Positions 8,234 through 18,891 of a stretch of DNA of 64,000 nt are shown piece after piece. How positions within the stretch are numbered: the first letter of the stretch is position 1; every line of letters starts with the position of its first letter. Below the pieces are notes generated by a model, which saw only the letters and a list, made by a program, of their open reading frames with translations, had not been told where the DNA came from and did not search any database. Origin of the DNA: Vibrio sp. 10N.286.49.B1 (GTDB taxonomy: Bacteria; Pseudomonadota; Gammaproteobacteria; Enterobacterales; Vibrionaceae); NCBI RefSeq assembly GCF_002873335.1, contig NZ_MCUW01000007.1, forward strand, positions 186,001 to 250,000. Direction: 5' to 3'. The position numbers and the translations under genes are program-made.

Positions 8234-10222
8234 TTGAGTGACATGGCAAAGAATTTAATTTTGTGGTTAGTCATCGCCGTTGTGTTGATGTCGGTATTCC
8301 AAAGCTTTGGACCTGGCGAGAGCAATGGTCGAGCGGTAGATTACACCACGTTCGTACAGGAAGTTGGCAGTGGCCAGATTCAAGAAGCGCAGTTTAAAGA
8401 CAGCGAGATAACGTTTACTCGTCGTGGCGGTAGTCGCTTTGTGACTTACATGCCGGTTTATGATCAAAAACTTCTTGATGACCTGATTAACCAAAACGTA
8501 AAAGTTTCAGGAACACCACCAGAAGAACAAAGCCTACTTGGTACGATCTTTATCTCGTGGTTCCCGATGATTCTTCTTATCGGTGTTTGGATTTTCTTCA
8601 TGCGTCAAATGCAAGGCGGCGGTGGCAAAGGAGCCATGTCGTTTGGTAAGAGCAAAGCTCGAATGATGAGTGAAGAGCAGATCAAAACCATGTTTTCTGA
8701 CGTTGCAGGTTGTGACGAAGCAAAAGAAGACGTTAAGGAGCTGGTCGATTACCTACGTGACCCTAGTCGCTTCCAGAAGCTTGGCGGCAAGATCCCAACC
8801 GGTATCTTATTAGTCGGCCCTCCTGGTACGGGTAAAACATTACTTGCGAAAGCCATTGCTGGTGAAGCAAAAGTACCGTTCTTTACGATTTCTGGTTCTG
8901 ACTTCGTTGAAATGTTTGTCGGTGTGGGTGCATCTCGTGTGCGTGACATGTTCGAACAAGCGAAGAAAGCTGCACCGTGTATCATCTTTATCGATGAAAT
9001 CGATGCTGTAGGTCGTCAACGTGGCGCGGGTGTTGGTGGTGGTCACGATGAGCGTGAGCAAACACTGAACCAAATGTTGGTTGAGATGGATGGCTTTGAG
9101 GGTAACGAAGGTATTATCGTTATCGCTGCAACGAACCGTCCTGACGTACTTGATCCAGCACTACTTCGTCCAGGTCGTTTTGACAGACAAGTTGTTGTTG
9201 GCTTGCCAGATGTACGTGGTCGTGAGCAGATCCTTAAAGTTCACATGCGTAAAGTACCTTTATCATCAGACGTCGAGCCTTCACTGATCGCTCGTGGTAC
9301 TCCTGGTTTCTCTGGTGCTGATTTGGCCAACTTAGTAAACGAAGCTGCACTCTTCGCAGCGCGTGGTAACAAGCGCAACGTTTCGATGGTTGAGTTTGAA
9401 TTGGCGAAAGATAAGATCATGATGGGTGCTGAGCGCCGTTCCATGGTTCTATCTGAAGATACTAAAGAGTCCACTGCGTACCACGAAGCGGGTCATGCTA
9501 TTGTGGGTCGCTTGGTGCCAGAGCACGATCCAGTGTACAAAGTCTCGATTATTCCACGTGGCCGAGCACTTGGTGTCACGATGTATTTACCAGAACAAGA
9601 TCGTGTCAGCATGTCGCGCCAGCATCTAGAATCAATGATTTCTAGCTTGTACGGCGGTCGATTAGCGGAAGAACTTATCTACGGTAAAGACAAAGTGTCG
9701 ACGGGTGCATCAAACGATATCGAACGTGCCACTGATATTGCACGTAAGATGGTCACGCAATGGGGTTTCTCTGAGAAACTTGGACCACTTCTTTATGCTG
9801 AAGAAGAGGGAGAGGTTTTCTTGGGTCGCGGTATGAGTCAAGCTAAACATGTCTCTGATGAGACGACTCGACTCATCGATGAAGAAATTCGTATCCTAAT
9901 TGATCGCAACTACGACCGAGCGAAAAAGATTCTTGAAGATAACATGGATCTGATGCACTCAATGAAAGATGCGCTAATGACATACGAAACCATTGATGCA
10001 GGCCAAATCGACGATTTGATGGAACGCAAAGAAACGATCCGTGAGCCAGCAGGTTGGGGCGATGAAGTCACTGCTCGAGAAGAGCCGACTAAAGCCAAAG
10101 AAGAGCCTGTTAAGCCTCAGGAAGCGCCAGCAAAAGCGGAATCAAATCCAGAGACAGAAGCTAAGCCAGAAGGTGTTGACGAGGAAAGCTCAACAACATC
10201 GTCAAAAAAAGATTCTGAATAG
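8234..10222 (+). CDS. ftsH: ATP-dependent zinc metalloprotease FtsH
   Basis: This membrane-anchored AAA+ protease degrades unneeded membrane proteins and regulators such as sigma-32 and LpxC in E. coli. Two N-terminal membrane segments (about 8-22 and 103-123) flank a periplasmic domain. They are followed by Walker A GPPGTGKT at 195-202, Walker B IFIDE at 251-255, the second region of homology with RPGRFDR, and the zinc site HEAGH at 417-421. The C-terminal 45 residues are a low-complexity Lys/Glu/Pro tail. The start is TTG at 8234, supported by GAGGA about ten bases upstream and by the family N-terminus [13 protein letters not shown]; the ATG at 8243 lacks that spacing. Confidence 0.97.
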   Translation: MSDMAKNLILWLVIAVVLMSVFQSFGPGESNGRAVDYTTFVQEVGSGQIQEAQFKDSEITFTRRGGSRFVTYMPVYDQKLLDDLINQNVKVSGTPPEEQSLLGTIFISWFPMILLIGVWIFFMRQMQGGGGKGAMSFGKSKARMMSEEQIKTMFSDVAGCDEAKEDVKELVDYLRDPSRFQKLGGKIPTGILLVGPPGTGKTLLAKAIAGEAKVPFFTISGSDFVEMFVGVGASRVRDMFEQAKKAAPCIIFIDEIDAVGRQRGAGVGGGHDEREQTLNQMLVEMDGFEGNEGIIVIAATNRPDVLDPALLRPGRFDRQVVVGLPDVRGREQILKVHMRKVPLSSDVEPSLIARGTPGFSGADLANLVNEAALFAARGNKRNVSMVEFELAKDKIMMGAERRSMVLSEDTKESTAYHEAGHAIVGRLVPEHDPVYKVSIIPRGRALGVTMYLPEQDRVSMSRQHLESMISSLYGGRLAEELIYGKDKVSTGASNDIERATDIARKMVTQWGFSEKLGPLLYAEEEGEVFLGRGMSQAKHVSDETTRLIDEEIRILIDRNYDRAKKILEDNMDLMHSMKDALMTYETIDAGQIDDLMERKETIREPAGWGDEVTAREEPTKAKEEPVKPQEAPAKAESNPETEAKPEGVDEESSTTSSKKDSE

Positions 10223-10234
10223 TCTTTAATAATT

Positions 10235-10264
10235 AAGCCCCGAGATCTTCTCGGGGCTTTTCTT
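10235..10264 (+). terminator. Hairpin after ftsH
   Basis: AAGCCCCGAGA pairs perfectly with TCTCGGGGCTT around loop TCT, then TTCTT. It lies before folP, so folP-glmM probably depend on read-through or their own promoter. Confidence 0.85.
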
Positions 10265-10352
10265 GTTTCTACTCGTTACGATTTTATCAATCATGTCCTC
10301 AACTTCGATACCTACATCCACTATGTCCAAAACTTCTAAGCTTACGGCTACT

Positions 10353-11183
10353 ATGTCGTTGTCTTCCAACGGCAAAACGTTACACCTTGACCGCCCTCTG
10401 GTCATGGGTATCCTTAATGTCACGCCTGATTCTTTTTCTGATGGTGGGAAGTTCAACTCCATTGAAAATGCACTTGTTCAAGCAGCTTCTATGATTCAAT
10501 CTGGTGTCAGTATTATTGATGTTGGCGGTGAATCTACTCGGCCAGGGGCGCCAGAGGTCACTCTGGAAGAAGAACTGGCTCGAGTTATTCCAGTCATTAA
10601 AGCCATTCGTGAGCAATCTGATGTATGGATCTCTATTGATACCAGTAAAGCTGAAGTGATGAGAGCCGCAGTAGACGCGGGTGCAGATATCATCAATGAC
10701 GTACGAGCACTGCAAGAGCCTGGTGCACTTGAAGTCGCGGCGGCGGCCAATGTGCCCATTTGTTTGATGCACATGCAAGGACAACCTAAAACGATGCAAG
10801 CAAACCCGAGCTATGATGATTTGCTCGGTGATGTTCAGGTGTTCTTAGAAGAAAGGGTTGCCGCGTGTGAGGCCATCGGTATAAAGCGAGAGAAATTGAT
10901 TCTTGATCCTGGTTTTGGGTTTGGAAAAACACTCGATCACAATTACCATTTATTGGCTCACCTCGATAAGTTTCAACAGTTTGGACTACCTGTATTAGCG
11001 GGAATGTCACGAAAATCGATGGTCTTTAAATTACTTGATAAAATGCCTCATGACACGATGGTTGGCAGCGTGACGTGCGCGGCTCTTGCCGCCATCAAAG
11101 GAGCGCAGATTATTAGGGTTCACGATACGCAAGAAACGATAGAGGCAGTGGCTATTGTCTCTATGATGCATAAAAATAAATAA
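10353..11183 (+). CDS. folP: Dihydropteroate synthase
   Basis: FolP condenses p-aminobenzoate with dihydropterin pyrophosphate in folate synthesis and is the sulfonamide target. The 276-residue protein has GILNVTPDSFSDGG, DVGGESTRPGA, IDTSKAEV, LDPGFGFGKT and GMSRKSM, all pterin/phosphate-site motifs. Three in-frame ATGs exist (10293, 10323, 10353), each within a similar ATGTCC/ATGTCG context. The last aligns residue for residue with the E. coli N-terminus and is chosen; none has a clear Shine-Dalgarno. The gene is followed by glmM after 21 bp, as in E. coli. Confidence 0.93.
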   Translation: MSLSSNGKTLHLDRPLVMGILNVTPDSFSDGGKFNSIENALVQAASMIQSGVSIIDVGGESTRPGAPEVTLEEELARVIPVIKAIREQSDVWISIDTSKAEVMRAAVDAGADIINDVRALQEPGALEVAAAANVPICLMHMQGQPKTMQANPSYDDLLGDVQVFLEERVAACEAIGIKREKLILDPGFGFGKTLDHNYHLLAHLDKFQQFGLPVLAGMSRKSMVFKLLDKMPHDTMVGSVTCAALAAIKGAQIIRVHDTQETIEAVAIVSMMHKNK

Positions 11184-11204
11184 GAATATTAAAAGGAAAT
11201 TTAC

Positions 11205-12542
11205 ATGTCACAACGACGTTATTTTGGTACTGATGGTATACGAGGCAAAGTAGGTCAATATCCTATTACTCCCGACTTTGTACTAAAGCTAGGCTGGGCG
11301 GCTGGACGAGTACTTGCGAAACAAGGCACTAAAAAAGTGATCATTGGTAAAGACACTCGCATTTCTGGTTATATGCTGGAATCGGCATTAGAGGCTGGCT
11401 TATCTGCTGCAGGCTTGAAGGCTATCTTTACCGGCCCATTGCCAACACCAGCGGTTGCTTATCTTACACAAACATTCCGCGCGGAAGCGGGCATTGTTAT
11501 CTCGGCGTCACACAACCCATATTATGATAATGGCATTAAGTTCTTTTCTTCAGAAGGAACCAAGCTGCCTGACTCAATTGAACTTGCTATCGAAGCTGAG
11601 TTAGACAAAGACATTGAGTGTGTGGAATCCTCAGAGTTAGGTAAAGCGAGTCGCCTTGAAGACGCGGCGGGACGATACATTGAGTTTTGCAAAAGTACGT
11701 TTCCTAACGAGATGGATTTGTCAGGCATTAAGATTGTGATCGACTGTGCCCATGGTGCAACCTACAAGATTGCACCGTCAGTATTTACCGAACTAGGCGC
11801 CGACTTGATCGTCATGGGTGCAGAGCCTAGTGGCACCAACATTAATGATAAAGTTGGTGCAACAGATGTCGCGGCGCTGCAGGCTCGTGTTGTGGCTGAA
11901 AAAGCGATGCTTGGTCTTGCGTTTGATGGTGACGGTGACCGTATCATCATGGTTGACCATCTAGGTAACAAGGTTGATGGTGACCAAATTGCTTATATTA
12001 TCGCTCGTGATGCGCTGCGTCGTGGTGAGCTAAAAGGCGGCGTGGTCGGTACTTTGATGACCAACCTAGGTATGGAAAATGGCTTGAAGCAACTGGGTAT
12101 TCCGTTTGAACGCGCTGCGGTCGGTGATCGTTACGTCATGGAGATGCTGCTTGCAAATGATTGGCGCATAGGCGCTGAAAATTCAGGTCATGTGATCTTG
12201 CTGGATAAAGTGACGACGGGGGATGCGATTGTAGCGGGCCTTCAGGTACTGGCATCGGTCGTGGACTCTAAAATGTCATTAAATGAATTAGCAAGCGGCA
12301 TGACGTTATACCCGCAAGTATTGATCAATGTACGCTTCAGCGGCGATGCGAACCCACTTACTGCGGATGCGGTTACTCAAGCGGTCGCGAAAGTGGAGAG
12401 TGAACTAGGCGAAAAAGGGCGTGTATTGCTTCGTAAGTCTGGCACAGAGCCGCTACTTAGAGTGATGGTAGAGGGAGAAGATGATGCACTTGTTAATCAA
12501 TCTGCTCAGTATATTGCGGATGCGGTAAAGGCGAGCTGCTAA
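11205..12542 (+). CDS. glmM: Phosphoglucosamine mutase
   Basis: GlmM converts glucosamine-6-phosphate to glucosamine-1-phosphate for UDP-GlcNAc, peptidoglycan and LPS synthesis. The 445-residue protein has the phosphoserine loop [12 protein letters not shown] near residue 102, the Mg2+ loop AFDGDGDR, the sugar loop GAENSGHV and the phosphate loop [21 protein letters not shown] precedes the ATG. It is 21 bp downstream of folP and ends in two hairpins before secG. Confidence 0.97.
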   Translation: MSQRRYFGTDGIRGKVGQYPITPDFVLKLGWAAGRVLAKQGTKKVIIGKDTRISGYMLESALEAGLSAAGLKAIFTGPLPTPAVAYLTQTFRAEAGIVISASHNPYYDNGIKFFSSEGTKLPDSIELAIEAELDKDIECVESSELGKASRLEDAAGRYIEFCKSTFPNEMDLSGIKIVIDCAHGATYKIAPSVFTELGADLIVMGAEPSGTNINDKVGATDVAALQARVVAEKAMLGLAFDGDGDRIIMVDHLGNKVDGDQIAYIIARDALRRGELKGGVVGTLMTNLGMENGLKQLGIPFERAAVGDRYVMEMLLANDWRIGAENSGHVILLDKVTTGDAIVAGLQVLASVVDSKMSLNELASGMTLYPQVLINVRFSGDANPLTADAVTQAVAKVESELGEKGRVLLRKSGTEPLLRVMVEGEDDALVNQSAQYIADAVKASC

Positions 12543-12556
12543 TTCAGCATTCTCAT

Positions 12557-12597
12557 AAAATAAACAAAGCCACTAAGATTTTGACTTTGTTTATTTT
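12557..12597 (+). terminator. AT-rich terminator after glmM
   Basis: A perfect 13-bp stem (AAAATAAACAAAG with its complement, 15-base loop) begins 14 bp after glmM and its right arm ends in a T run. Confidence 0.7.
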
Positions 12598-12622
12598 TAA
12601 CTTTTCCCGCAGGAATTGCTTG

Positions 12623-12647
12623 AAAAGGGGGGGATTGCCCCTTTTTT
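12623..12647 (+). terminator. Second terminator between glmM and secG
   Basis: AAAAGGGG pairs with CCCCTTTT around GGGATTG, followed by T residues. It is second in tandem after the AT-rich hairpin and upstream of the secG promoter. Confidence 0.75.
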
Positions 12648-12689
12648 GAGCGCTTAAGCTTTAAAACTTCGGTTTTTCTTATTTTTATC

Positions 12690-12718
12690 TTGTCAGTCAG
12701 TGCCGCATTCGATAGTAT
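12690..12718 (+). promoter_or_regulatory. Probable sigma-70 promoter of secG
   Basis: TTGTCA (12690-12695), a 17-bp spacer and TAGTAT (12713-12718) lie downstream of two terminators and about 110 bp upstream of the secG ATG. Confidence 0.6.
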
Positions 12719-12830
12719 TGCCACCGCCTTCTCTTAGGAGGTCATAGCCAGGTTTTCGATGGCGAGGCAAATTCTTTGTCTTAGTCAAGAAAGCAGCGCT
12801 GGCTCAACAATTAGGAACATAGGTGGACAT

Positions 12831-13169
12831 ATGATTCAAGTTCTACTTGTGATTTACCTGTTGGCTGCGCTTGGTGTTATTGGCCTAGTGTTGATTCAAC
12901 AAGGTAAAGGCGCAGACATGGGAGCCTCATTCGGTGCTGGCGCGTCAAACACAGTGTTTGGTGCTAGCGGCTCAGGAAACTTTCTAACCCGAATGACTGC
13001 AGTTTTTGCAATTGTTTTCTTTGTTATTAGCTTGGTCTTGGGTAACATGTATACCCATAAAGGCGAGTCTCAGTGGGTTGACCCTTCACAAGGTCAAGTT
13101 ATTGAACAACAAGCTGATAATACTGTGAGTGAAATTCCCGCTAAATCTAGCGACGAGATTCCTCAGTAA
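12831..13169 (+). CDS. secG: Protein translocase subunit SecG
   Basis: The small SecYEG channel subunit. The 112-residue protein has two membrane segments (about 3-22 and 50-72) joined by the conserved LIQQGKGADMGASFGAG loop, and a hydrophilic C-terminal tail. AGGTGGA precedes the ATG at 12831, and this start gives the normal N-terminus MIQVLLVIYLLAALGVIGLV. An in-frame start at 12759 would add 24 non-conserved residues. It is followed at once by tRNA-Leu, as in E. coli. Confidence 0.95.
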   Translation: MIQVLLVIYLLAALGVIGLVLIQQGKGADMGASFGAGASNTVFGASGSGNFLTRMTAVFAIVFFVISLVLGNMYTHKGESQWVDPSQGQVIEQQADNTVSEIPAKSSDEIPQ

Positions 13170-13181
13170 GCGAATAGCTTA

Positions 13182-13266
13182 GCCGAGATGGTGAAATTGG
13201 TAGACACGCTAGCATGAGGTGCTAGTGCCTTATGGTGTGAGGGTTCGAGTCCCTCTCTCGGCACCA
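13182..13266 (+). tRNA. leuU: tRNA-Leu (anticodon GAG)
   Basis: An 85-nt type II tRNA with acceptor stem GCCGAGA/TCTCGGC and encoded ACCA. The anticodon stem CTAGC/GCTAG encloses loop ATGAGGT (anticodon GAG), followed by a long variable arm and T loop TTCGAGT. It lies between secG and tRNA-fMet, like E. coli leuU. Confidence 0.97.
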
Positions 13267-13278
13267 TTATTTATAAAC

Positions 13279-13306
13279 TTGTAATACAGTTTGTTGAGCG
13301 TATAAT
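13279..13306 (+). promoter_or_regulatory. Promoter upstream of tRNA-fMet
   Basis: TTGTAA (13279-13284), a 16-bp spacer and TATAAT (13301-13306) lie 15 bp before the tRNA. The -10 sits in a small palindrome, TGAGC/GCTCA. It probably drives tRNA-fMet and, by read-through, rimP-nusA-infB. Confidence 0.65.
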
Positions 13307-13321
13307 GCTCAGCAAGTCGGA

Positions 13322-13398
<77 letters not shown>

Positions 13399-13525
13399 AT
13401 GCTTCTTGAGTGTTGATGGATTGCAAGTTTAGCAGTGTGAAAAAATCACTGCACATTAAGGAAATAAACGAATTACTTTTTAAGTTTTTCATTTATTGCT
13501 TATCCTTAATGCATCAGGGTCCAGC

Positions 13526-13559
13526 AACAAAAAACCCCGACTTTCGGGGTTTTTTGTTA
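13526..13559 (+). terminator. Strong terminator between tRNA-fMet and rimP
   Basis: A 15-bp stem, AACAAAAAACCCCGA with its exact complement around loop CTT, ending in a T run. It is 83 bp before rimP and would stop most transcripts from the tRNA promoter. Confidence 0.85.
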
Positions 13560-13604
13560 TCTGAGCTTTTTAAAGTTCAGGTATGTGTGCTTGGGATTTA
13601 AATT

Positions 13605-13625
13605 GGGCTTTAAGCCCTTTTTTTG
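13605..13625 (+). terminator. Second small terminator before rimP
   Basis: GGGCTT and AAGCCC form a short hairpin followed by seven T residues, ending only about 17 bp before the rimP ATG. With the preceding hairpin it forms a tandem attenuator-like pair. Confidence 0.5.
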
Positions 13626-13641
13626 TTTCTGGAGTGGTTAA

Positions 13642-14097
13642 ATGACTGGTTTAGAAAGACAACTTACAGAATTACTTGAGGCTCCGGTTGAAGCTTTAGG
13701 TTACGAACTTGTTGGTTTAGAGTTCATCCGTGCTGGTGAGCATTCAACGCTTCGTATGTATATCGATCATGAAAATGGTATTACTGTTGACGACTGCGCA
13801 GAAGTGAGTCGCCAGACAAGTGCAGTGATGGATGTCGAAGACCCAATTACGGTGGCTTATAACCTAGAGGTGTCTTCACCAGGTCTAGAACGCCCGCTGT
13901 TCAAAGCAGCGCACTATGTACAGTTTATTGGTCACGAGGTCAGCATCGTACTCAAAATGGCTGTGGGTAACCGTCGTAAATGGAAAGGAACAATCCAATC
14001 TATTGATGGCGAAAACATCACAATCCTTGTTGACGGTAACGAAGAAGAGATGGTGCTTAGCAACATTTCTAAAGCTAACCTGATTCCTAAATTTTAG
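13642..14097 (+). CDS. rimP: Ribosome maturation factor RimP
   Basis: A 151-residue 30S assembly factor acting on the central pseudoknot and S12 incorporation. Typical sequence: [25 protein letters not shown], the DDCAEVSRQ segment and [22 protein letters not shown] precedes the ATG. It is first in the rimP-nusA-infB-rbfA-truB series, 32 bp before nusA. Confidence 0.96.
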   Translation: MTGLERQLTELLEAPVEALGYELVGLEFIRAGEHSTLRMYIDHENGITVDDCAEVSRQTSAVMDVEDPITVAYNLEVSSPGLERPLFKAAHYVQFIGHEVSIVLKMAVGNRRKWKGTIQSIDGENITILVDGNEEEMVLSNISKANLIPKF

Positions 14098-14129
14098 GTC
14101 CCTAATAAGAAAGCTTAGAGGCTAGATAA

Positions 14130-15617
14130 ATGAGTAAAGAAATTTTAGCGGTAGTTGAGGCGGTTTCTAACGAGAAAGCGGTACCTCGTGAGCGTATTTT
14201 TGAAGCGTTAGAAACAGCACTTGCAACATCAACAAAAAAGAAGCATGAACTTGAAATTGAAGTTCGCGTTGAGATTGACCGTAAAACGGGTGAGTTTGTT
14301 ACTTACCGTCGTTGGATGGCCGTTGCTGAAGTTGAAACACCAACAATGGAAATCTCAATTGAAGCGGCGCAATATGACGACGAATCAATTCAACTCGGCG
14401 ATTACGTTGAAGATGAAATTGAGTCAGTGACGTTTGACCGCATTACGACTCAAACAGCGAAGCAGGTTATCGTACAAAAAGTTCGTGAAGCTGAGCGTGC
14501 TCAAATTGTTGAACAGTTTATTGATAACGAAGGTGACTTAGTTACTGGTGTTGTTAAAAAAGTGACTCGTGAAACGATCATTCTTGACCTTGGTAACAAC
14601 GCAGAGTCGGTTATTTTACGTGATGACCAATTGCCACGTGAAAACTTCCGTCCAGGCGACCGAGTTCGTGGTTTGCTGTACGCAGTTCGTCCTGAAGCGC
14701 GTGGTTTCCAACTATTCATTACTCGCTCTAAGCCTGAAATGCTAGCAGAGCTTTTCCGTGTTGAAGTGCCAGAAATCGCGGAAGAGTTGATTGAATTAAA
14801 AGCCGCAGCCCGTGATCCAGGTTCTCGTGCTAAAATCGCAGTGAAAACTAACGATCGCCGTATTGACCCTGTTGGTGCGTGTGTGGGTATGCGTGGCGCA
14901 CGTGTTCAAGCCGTTTCTGGCGAGCTTGGCGGTGAGCGTATCGATATCGTACTTTGGGATGATAACCCAGCACAATTCGTTATCAATGCAATGGCACCAG
15001 CAGACGTAGCTTCAATCATTGTTGATGAAGATGCGCATGCAATGGATATCGCGGTTGAAGCGGATAACCTAGCACAAGCTATCGGCCGTAACGGTCAAAA
15101 CGTACGTCTTGCGTCTCAGCTTACTGGCTGGGAACTGAATGTAATGACAGTTGCGGATCTACAGAAGAAGCACCAAGAAGAAGCATCAGCTTCGATTGAA
15201 AACTTCATGAAGTATCTTGATATCGAAGAAGACTTCGCTCAGATGCTTGTAGAAGAAGGTTTCTCAACACTAGAAGAAGTGGCGTACGTGCCAGTTAACG
15301 AACTTCTAGATATTGACGGCTTAAACGAAGAGATTATTGAAGAACTTCGTGGTCGTGCTAAAGACGCATTAACGACAATGGCTCTTGCACAAGAAGAGAC
15401 ATTTGACGGCGTTGAGCCAGCTGAAGACTTGCTTGCACTAGAAGGTCTTGAGCGTGAAATGGCATTTAAGTTGGCTGCCAAAGGCGTAGCGACTCTTGAA
15501 GATCTTGCTGACCAAGGTGTTGACGAGCTAGAGGGTATCGAAGGACTAACGGAAGAACGTGCTGGTGAGCTTATTATGGCTGCACGTAACATATGTTGGT
15601 TCGGCGACGAAGAATAA
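14130..15617 (+). CDS. nusA: Transcription termination/antitermination factor NusA
   Basis: NusA binds RNA polymerase and modulates pausing, termination and antitermination. The 495-residue protein contains the N-terminal polymerase-binding domain (1-125), an S1 domain (about 135-200), two KH domains ([12 protein letters not shown] and [13 protein letters not shown]) and two C-terminal acidic repeats, as in gammaproteobacteria. It lies in an operon with rimP and infB. NusA can act on the terminators upstream of rimP, so feedback control is plausible. Confidence 0.97.
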   Translation: MSKEILAVVEAVSNEKAVPRERIFEALETALATSTKKKHELEIEVRVEIDRKTGEFVTYRRWMAVAEVETPTMEISIEAAQYDDESIQLGDYVEDEIESVTFDRITTQTAKQVIVQKVREAERAQIVEQFIDNEGDLVTGVVKKVTRETIILDLGNNAESVILRDDQLPRENFRPGDRVRGLLYAVRPEARGFQLFITRSKPEMLAELFRVEVPEIAEELIELKAAARDPGSRAKIAVKTNDRRIDPVGACVGMRGARVQAVSGELGGERIDIVLWDDNPAQFVINAMAPADVASIIVDEDAHAMDIAVEADNLAQAIGRNGQNVRLASQLTGWELNVMTVADLQKKHQEEASASIENFMKYLDIEEDFAQMLVEEGFSTLEEVAYVPVNELLDIDGLNEEIIEELRGRAKDALTTMALAQEETFDGVEPAEDLLALEGLEREMAFKLAAKGVATLEDLADQGVDELEGIEGLTEERAGELIMAARNICWFGDEE

Positions 15618-15639
15618 TAATCAGCAAGGAGGTAGTTGC

Positions 15640-18357
15640 ATGACAAAACTTACGGTTAAAGCACTTAGCGAAGAGATTGGTACGCCAGTCGATCGCCTAA
15701 TTGAACAACTTGCTGATGCTGGTCTTAAAAAATCAGAGAGTGATCAGGTTAACGATGATGAGAAGCAAGCGCTTCTTACGCACCTGAAGAAAGAACATGG
15801 TGATACATCTGGTGAAACTGAACCAACGCGCCTAACGCTACAACGTAAAACACGTAGTACGTTATCTGTCGCCGCTGGTGGTGGTAAGAGCAAAGATGTA
15901 CAAATCGAAGTACGTAAAAAGCGTACTTATGTAAAGCGCAGCGCGGTTGACGAGCAAGATAAACGTGAAGCTGAGGAAGCAGCGACACGCGAAGCGGAAG
16001 AACGTGCACAACGTGAAGCCGAAGAGCAAGCCAAACGTGACGCTGCAGAGAAAGCACAGCGCGAAACTGAAGAGAAAGCAAAGCGAGAAGCTGAAGAAAA
16101 ACGAGTAGCAGAGGAAACTGCTAAACGTGAAGCTGATGAAAAACGCGATACAAGCTCAACAGTTCAACAGCGCGACGAAGCGGAAAAGGCCAAGAAACAA
16201 ATGAACGCAAAAAATGCCGAAGCGAAAAAAGAAGCTGACGAGCTGAAGCGCCGTCAAGATGAAGAGGCTCAACGTAAGGCTGAAGCTGAAGCCGCTCGTC
16301 TAGCTGAAGAAGCGAAGAAGCTGGCTGAAGAAAATTCAGAACGTTGGTCAGAAGAAGAGAAGAAGTCAAAAGAAAACGAGAAAGGCGACTATCACGTTAC
16401 GACTTCAACTTACGCTCGTGAAGCGGAAGACGCTCAAGACCGTAGCGAAGAGAAAACGCCTCGTCGTCGCAAGAAGAAATCAACGCAAGACCGTGATGAT
16501 TCTCGTGGCGGACGCGGTGGACGTAACCAACGTGGCCGTAAAGGTAAGTTGGCAAAACCTAGCTCAATGCAGCACGGTTTTGACAAGTCTGCTCAAGTAG
16601 CTAAGCAAGATGTTGTTATTGGCGAAACTATCGTAGTTTCTGAGCTGGCACAAAAAATGTCAGTAAAAGGCACTGAAGTCATCAAAGTAATGATGAAGAT
16701 GGGCGCAATGGCGACAATCAACCAAGTCATCGACCAAGAAACAGCATCACTTGTTGCTGAAGAAATGGGTCACAAGGTTGTACTTCGCAAAGAAAACGAA
16801 TTGGAAGAAGCGGTACTATCGGATCGTGACTCAACTGCAGATGCAGTATCTCGTGCACCAGTTGTTACTATCATGGGTCACGTTGACCACGGTAAGACGT
16901 CGACACTTGATTACATTCGTCGTACTCACGTTGCTTCTGGCGAAGCGGGTGGTATTACTCAACATATCGGTGCATACCACGTTGAAACTGAAAACGGTAT
17001 GATCACTTTCCTTGATACTCCTGGACACGCGGCGTTTACTGCTATGCGTGCTCGTGGTGCTCAAGCGACAGATATCGTTGTTCTAGTTGTAGCAGCAGAT
17101 GATGGTGTAATGCCACAAACTATCGAAGCAATCCAGCACGCGAAAGCGGCTGAGGTTCCATTGATTATCGCTGTTAACAAGATCGATAAAGAAGGTGCAA
17201 ACCCAGATAACGTTAAGAATGAGCTTGCTCAATATGACGTTATTCCTGAAGAGTGGGGCGGCGAAAACATCTTCGTTCATATCTCTGCTAAGCAAGGTAC
17301 AAATATCGATGGCCTTTTAGAAGCGATTCTACTTCAATCTGAAGTATTAGAGCTGACAGCGGTTGCTGATGGCATGGCTTCTGGTGTGGTTGTAGAATCA
17401 TTCCTAGATAAAGGTCGTGGTCCTGTTGCAACGGTACTGGTTCAATCTGGTACATTGCGTAAAGGCGATATCGTACTTTGTGGTCAAGAATACGGCCGTG
17501 TACGTGCGATGCGTGATGAAGTCGGTAAAGAAGTCTTTGAAGCGGGTCCATCGATTCCAGTTGAGATTCTTGGTCTATCTGGCGTGCCTTCATCTGGTGA
17601 TGAAGCAACAGTGGTACGTGATGAGCGTAAAGCTCGTGAAGTAGCAAACTACCGTCAAGGCAAATTCCGTGATGTGAAACTTGCTCGTCAACAAAAAGCG
17701 AAACTAGAGAACATGTTCTCTAACATGACTGCTGGTGATGTTGCTGAGTTGAACGTAGTTCTGAAAGCAGATGTACAAGGTTCTGTTGAAGCGATTGCTG
17801 ATTCACTACTGAAACTGTCTACTGAAGAAGTAAAAGTGAAGATTGTAGGCTCAGGTGTTGGTGGTATCACCGAAACTGACGCTTCACTAGCGGCTGCTTC
17901 AAACGCGATTATCCTAGGCTTTAACGTACGTGCTGACGCTTCTGCGCGCCGTGCGATTGAAAACGAAAACCTAGATCTTCGTTACTACTCAATCATCTAC
18001 CAATTGATTGACGAAGTTAAGCAAGCGATGGGCGGTATGCTAGCTCCTGAGTTTAGACAAGAAATCATCGGTCTGGCAGAAGTACGTGACGTATTTAAGT
18101 CACCAAAACTGGGCGCAATTGCCGGTTGTATGGTTACTGAAGGTACTATCAAGCGTAACAACCCTATCCGCGTACTGCGTGAGAACGTTGTAATCTACGA
18201 AGGCGAACTAGAATCTCTACGTCGCTTTAAAGATGACGTTCAAGAAGTTAAGAATGGTTACGAGTGTGGTATCGGCGTTAAGAACTACAACGATGTTCGC
18301 GTTGGCGACCAAATCGAAGTATTCGAGATCATCGAGATCAAACGTACTCTAGACTAG
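15640..18357 (+). CDS. infB: Translation initiation factor IF-2
   Basis: The GTPase that brings fMet-tRNA to the 30S subunit and promotes subunit joining. The 905-residue protein has an IF2 N-terminal helix domain, a long charged Ala/Glu/Lys/Arg repeat region (about residues 95-310), a second IF2_N domain, then the G domain with GHVDHGKT near 412, DTPGH and NKID, and C-terminal IF2 domains. AAGGAGGT lies eight bases before the ATG at 15640; an in-frame start at 15559 lies inside nusA and is rejected. E. coli makes shorter IF2 forms from internal starts; I see no strong internal Shine-Dalgarno that would settle this here. Confidence 0.97.
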   Translation: MTKLTVKALSEEIGTPVDRLIEQLADAGLKKSESDQVNDDEKQALLTHLKKEHGDTSGETEPTRLTLQRKTRSTLSVAAGGGKSKDVQIEVRKKRTYVKRSAVDEQDKREAEEAATREAEERAQREAEEQAKRDAAEKAQRETEEKAKREAEEKRVAEETAKREADEKRDTSSTVQQRDEAEKAKKQMNAKNAEAKKEADELKRRQDEEAQRKAEAEAARLAEEAKKLAEENSERWSEEEKKSKENEKGDYHVTTSTYAREAEDAQDRSEEKTPRRRKKKSTQDRDDSRGGRGGRNQRGRKGKLAKPSSMQHGFDKSAQVAKQDVVIGETIVVSELAQKMSVKGTEVIKVMMKMGAMATINQVIDQETASLVAEEMGHKVVLRKENELEEAVLSDRDSTADAVSRAPVVTIMGHVDHGKTSTLDYIRRTHVASGEAGGITQHIGAYHVETENGMITFLDTPGHAAFTAMRARGAQATDIVVLVVAADDGVMPQTIEAIQHAKAAEVPLIIAVNKIDKEGANPDNVKNELAQYDVIPEEWGGENIFVHISAKQGTNIDGLLEAILLQSEVLELTAVADGMASGVVVESFLDKGRGPVATVLVQSGTLRKGDIVLCGQEYGRVRAMRDEVGKEVFEAGPSIPVEILGLSGVPSSGDEATVVRDERKAREVANYRQGKFRDVKLARQQKAKLENMFSNMTAGDVAELNVVLKADVQGSVEAIADSLLKLSTEEVKVKIVGSGVGGITETDASLAAASNAIILGFNVRADASARRAIENENLDLRYYSIIYQLIDEVKQAMGGMLAPEFRQEIIGLAEVRDVFKSPKLGAIAGCMVTEGTIKRNNPIRVLRENVVIYEGELESLRRFKDDVQEVKNGYECGIGVKNYNDVRVGDQIEVFEIIEIKRTLD

Positions 18358-18412
18358 TTGACAAAATCTCTACTGACTTTTTTAATTAGTAGTGATGGTA
18401 GTTGAATACACC

Positions 18413-18434
18413 ATGGGGGGCGCAAGCCCCCCAT
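18413..18434 (+). terminator. GC-rich tetraloop hairpin between infB and rbfA
   Basis: A perfect 9-bp stem (ATGGGGGGC and its complement) is closed by a GCAA tetraloop and followed by TTCTTTC rather than a clean T run. It may be a partial terminator or RNA-processing/stabilising element inside the operon. Confidence 0.55.
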
Positions 18435-18456
18435 TCTTTCTATAGTGAGAAAAGAA

Positions 18457-18891
18457 ATGTCAAAAGAATTTAGTCGCGCTCAGCGCGTGTCGCAACAACT
18501 GCAAAAAGAATTAGCGTTGATTTTACAGCGCGAAGTTCGTGATTCTCGCATTGGCATGGTGACGATTTCTGATGTTGAAGTATCGCGTGACCTAGCTTAT
18601 GCCAAGGTTTTTGTTACTTTCCTTTGTGTTGGTGAGCAAACACCAGAGTCATCTCTTGCTGCTCTTAAAGAGCACGAAGTGCCTGTTCGTATGGCTCTTG
18701 GCAAGCGTATTCGTCACCGCCTAACACCTGAGGTTCGCTTTACTTACGACAATACATTGGTTGAAGGTATGCGCATGTCTAACCTTGTGAGCGAAGTGTT
18801 GAGTGAAGACAAGCGTCGTCAAGAGGCTGCTGGCCGCACTGATGAGCAAGAAGCTTCTGAACAAAAAAAATCAGAGGGAGACGCTGAGTAA
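18457..18891 (+). CDS. rbfA: 30S ribosome-binding factor RbfA
   Basis: RbfA is a cold-shock-linked 30S maturation factor with a KH-like fold. The 144-residue sequence has [14 protein letters not shown] and the conserved [15 protein letters not shown], plus a hydrophilic tail. The ATG at 18457 aligns with the E. coli N-terminus; a GTG at 18445 would add four residues. Its stop overlaps the truB start by one base (TAATG). Confidence 0.95.
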   Translation: MSKEFSRAQRVSQQLQKELALILQREVRDSRIGMVTISDVEVSRDLAYAKVFVTFLCVGEQTPESSLAALKEHEVPVRMALGKRIRHRLTPEVRFTYDNTLVEGMRMSNLVSEVLSEDKRRQEAAGRTDEQEASEQKKSEGDAE

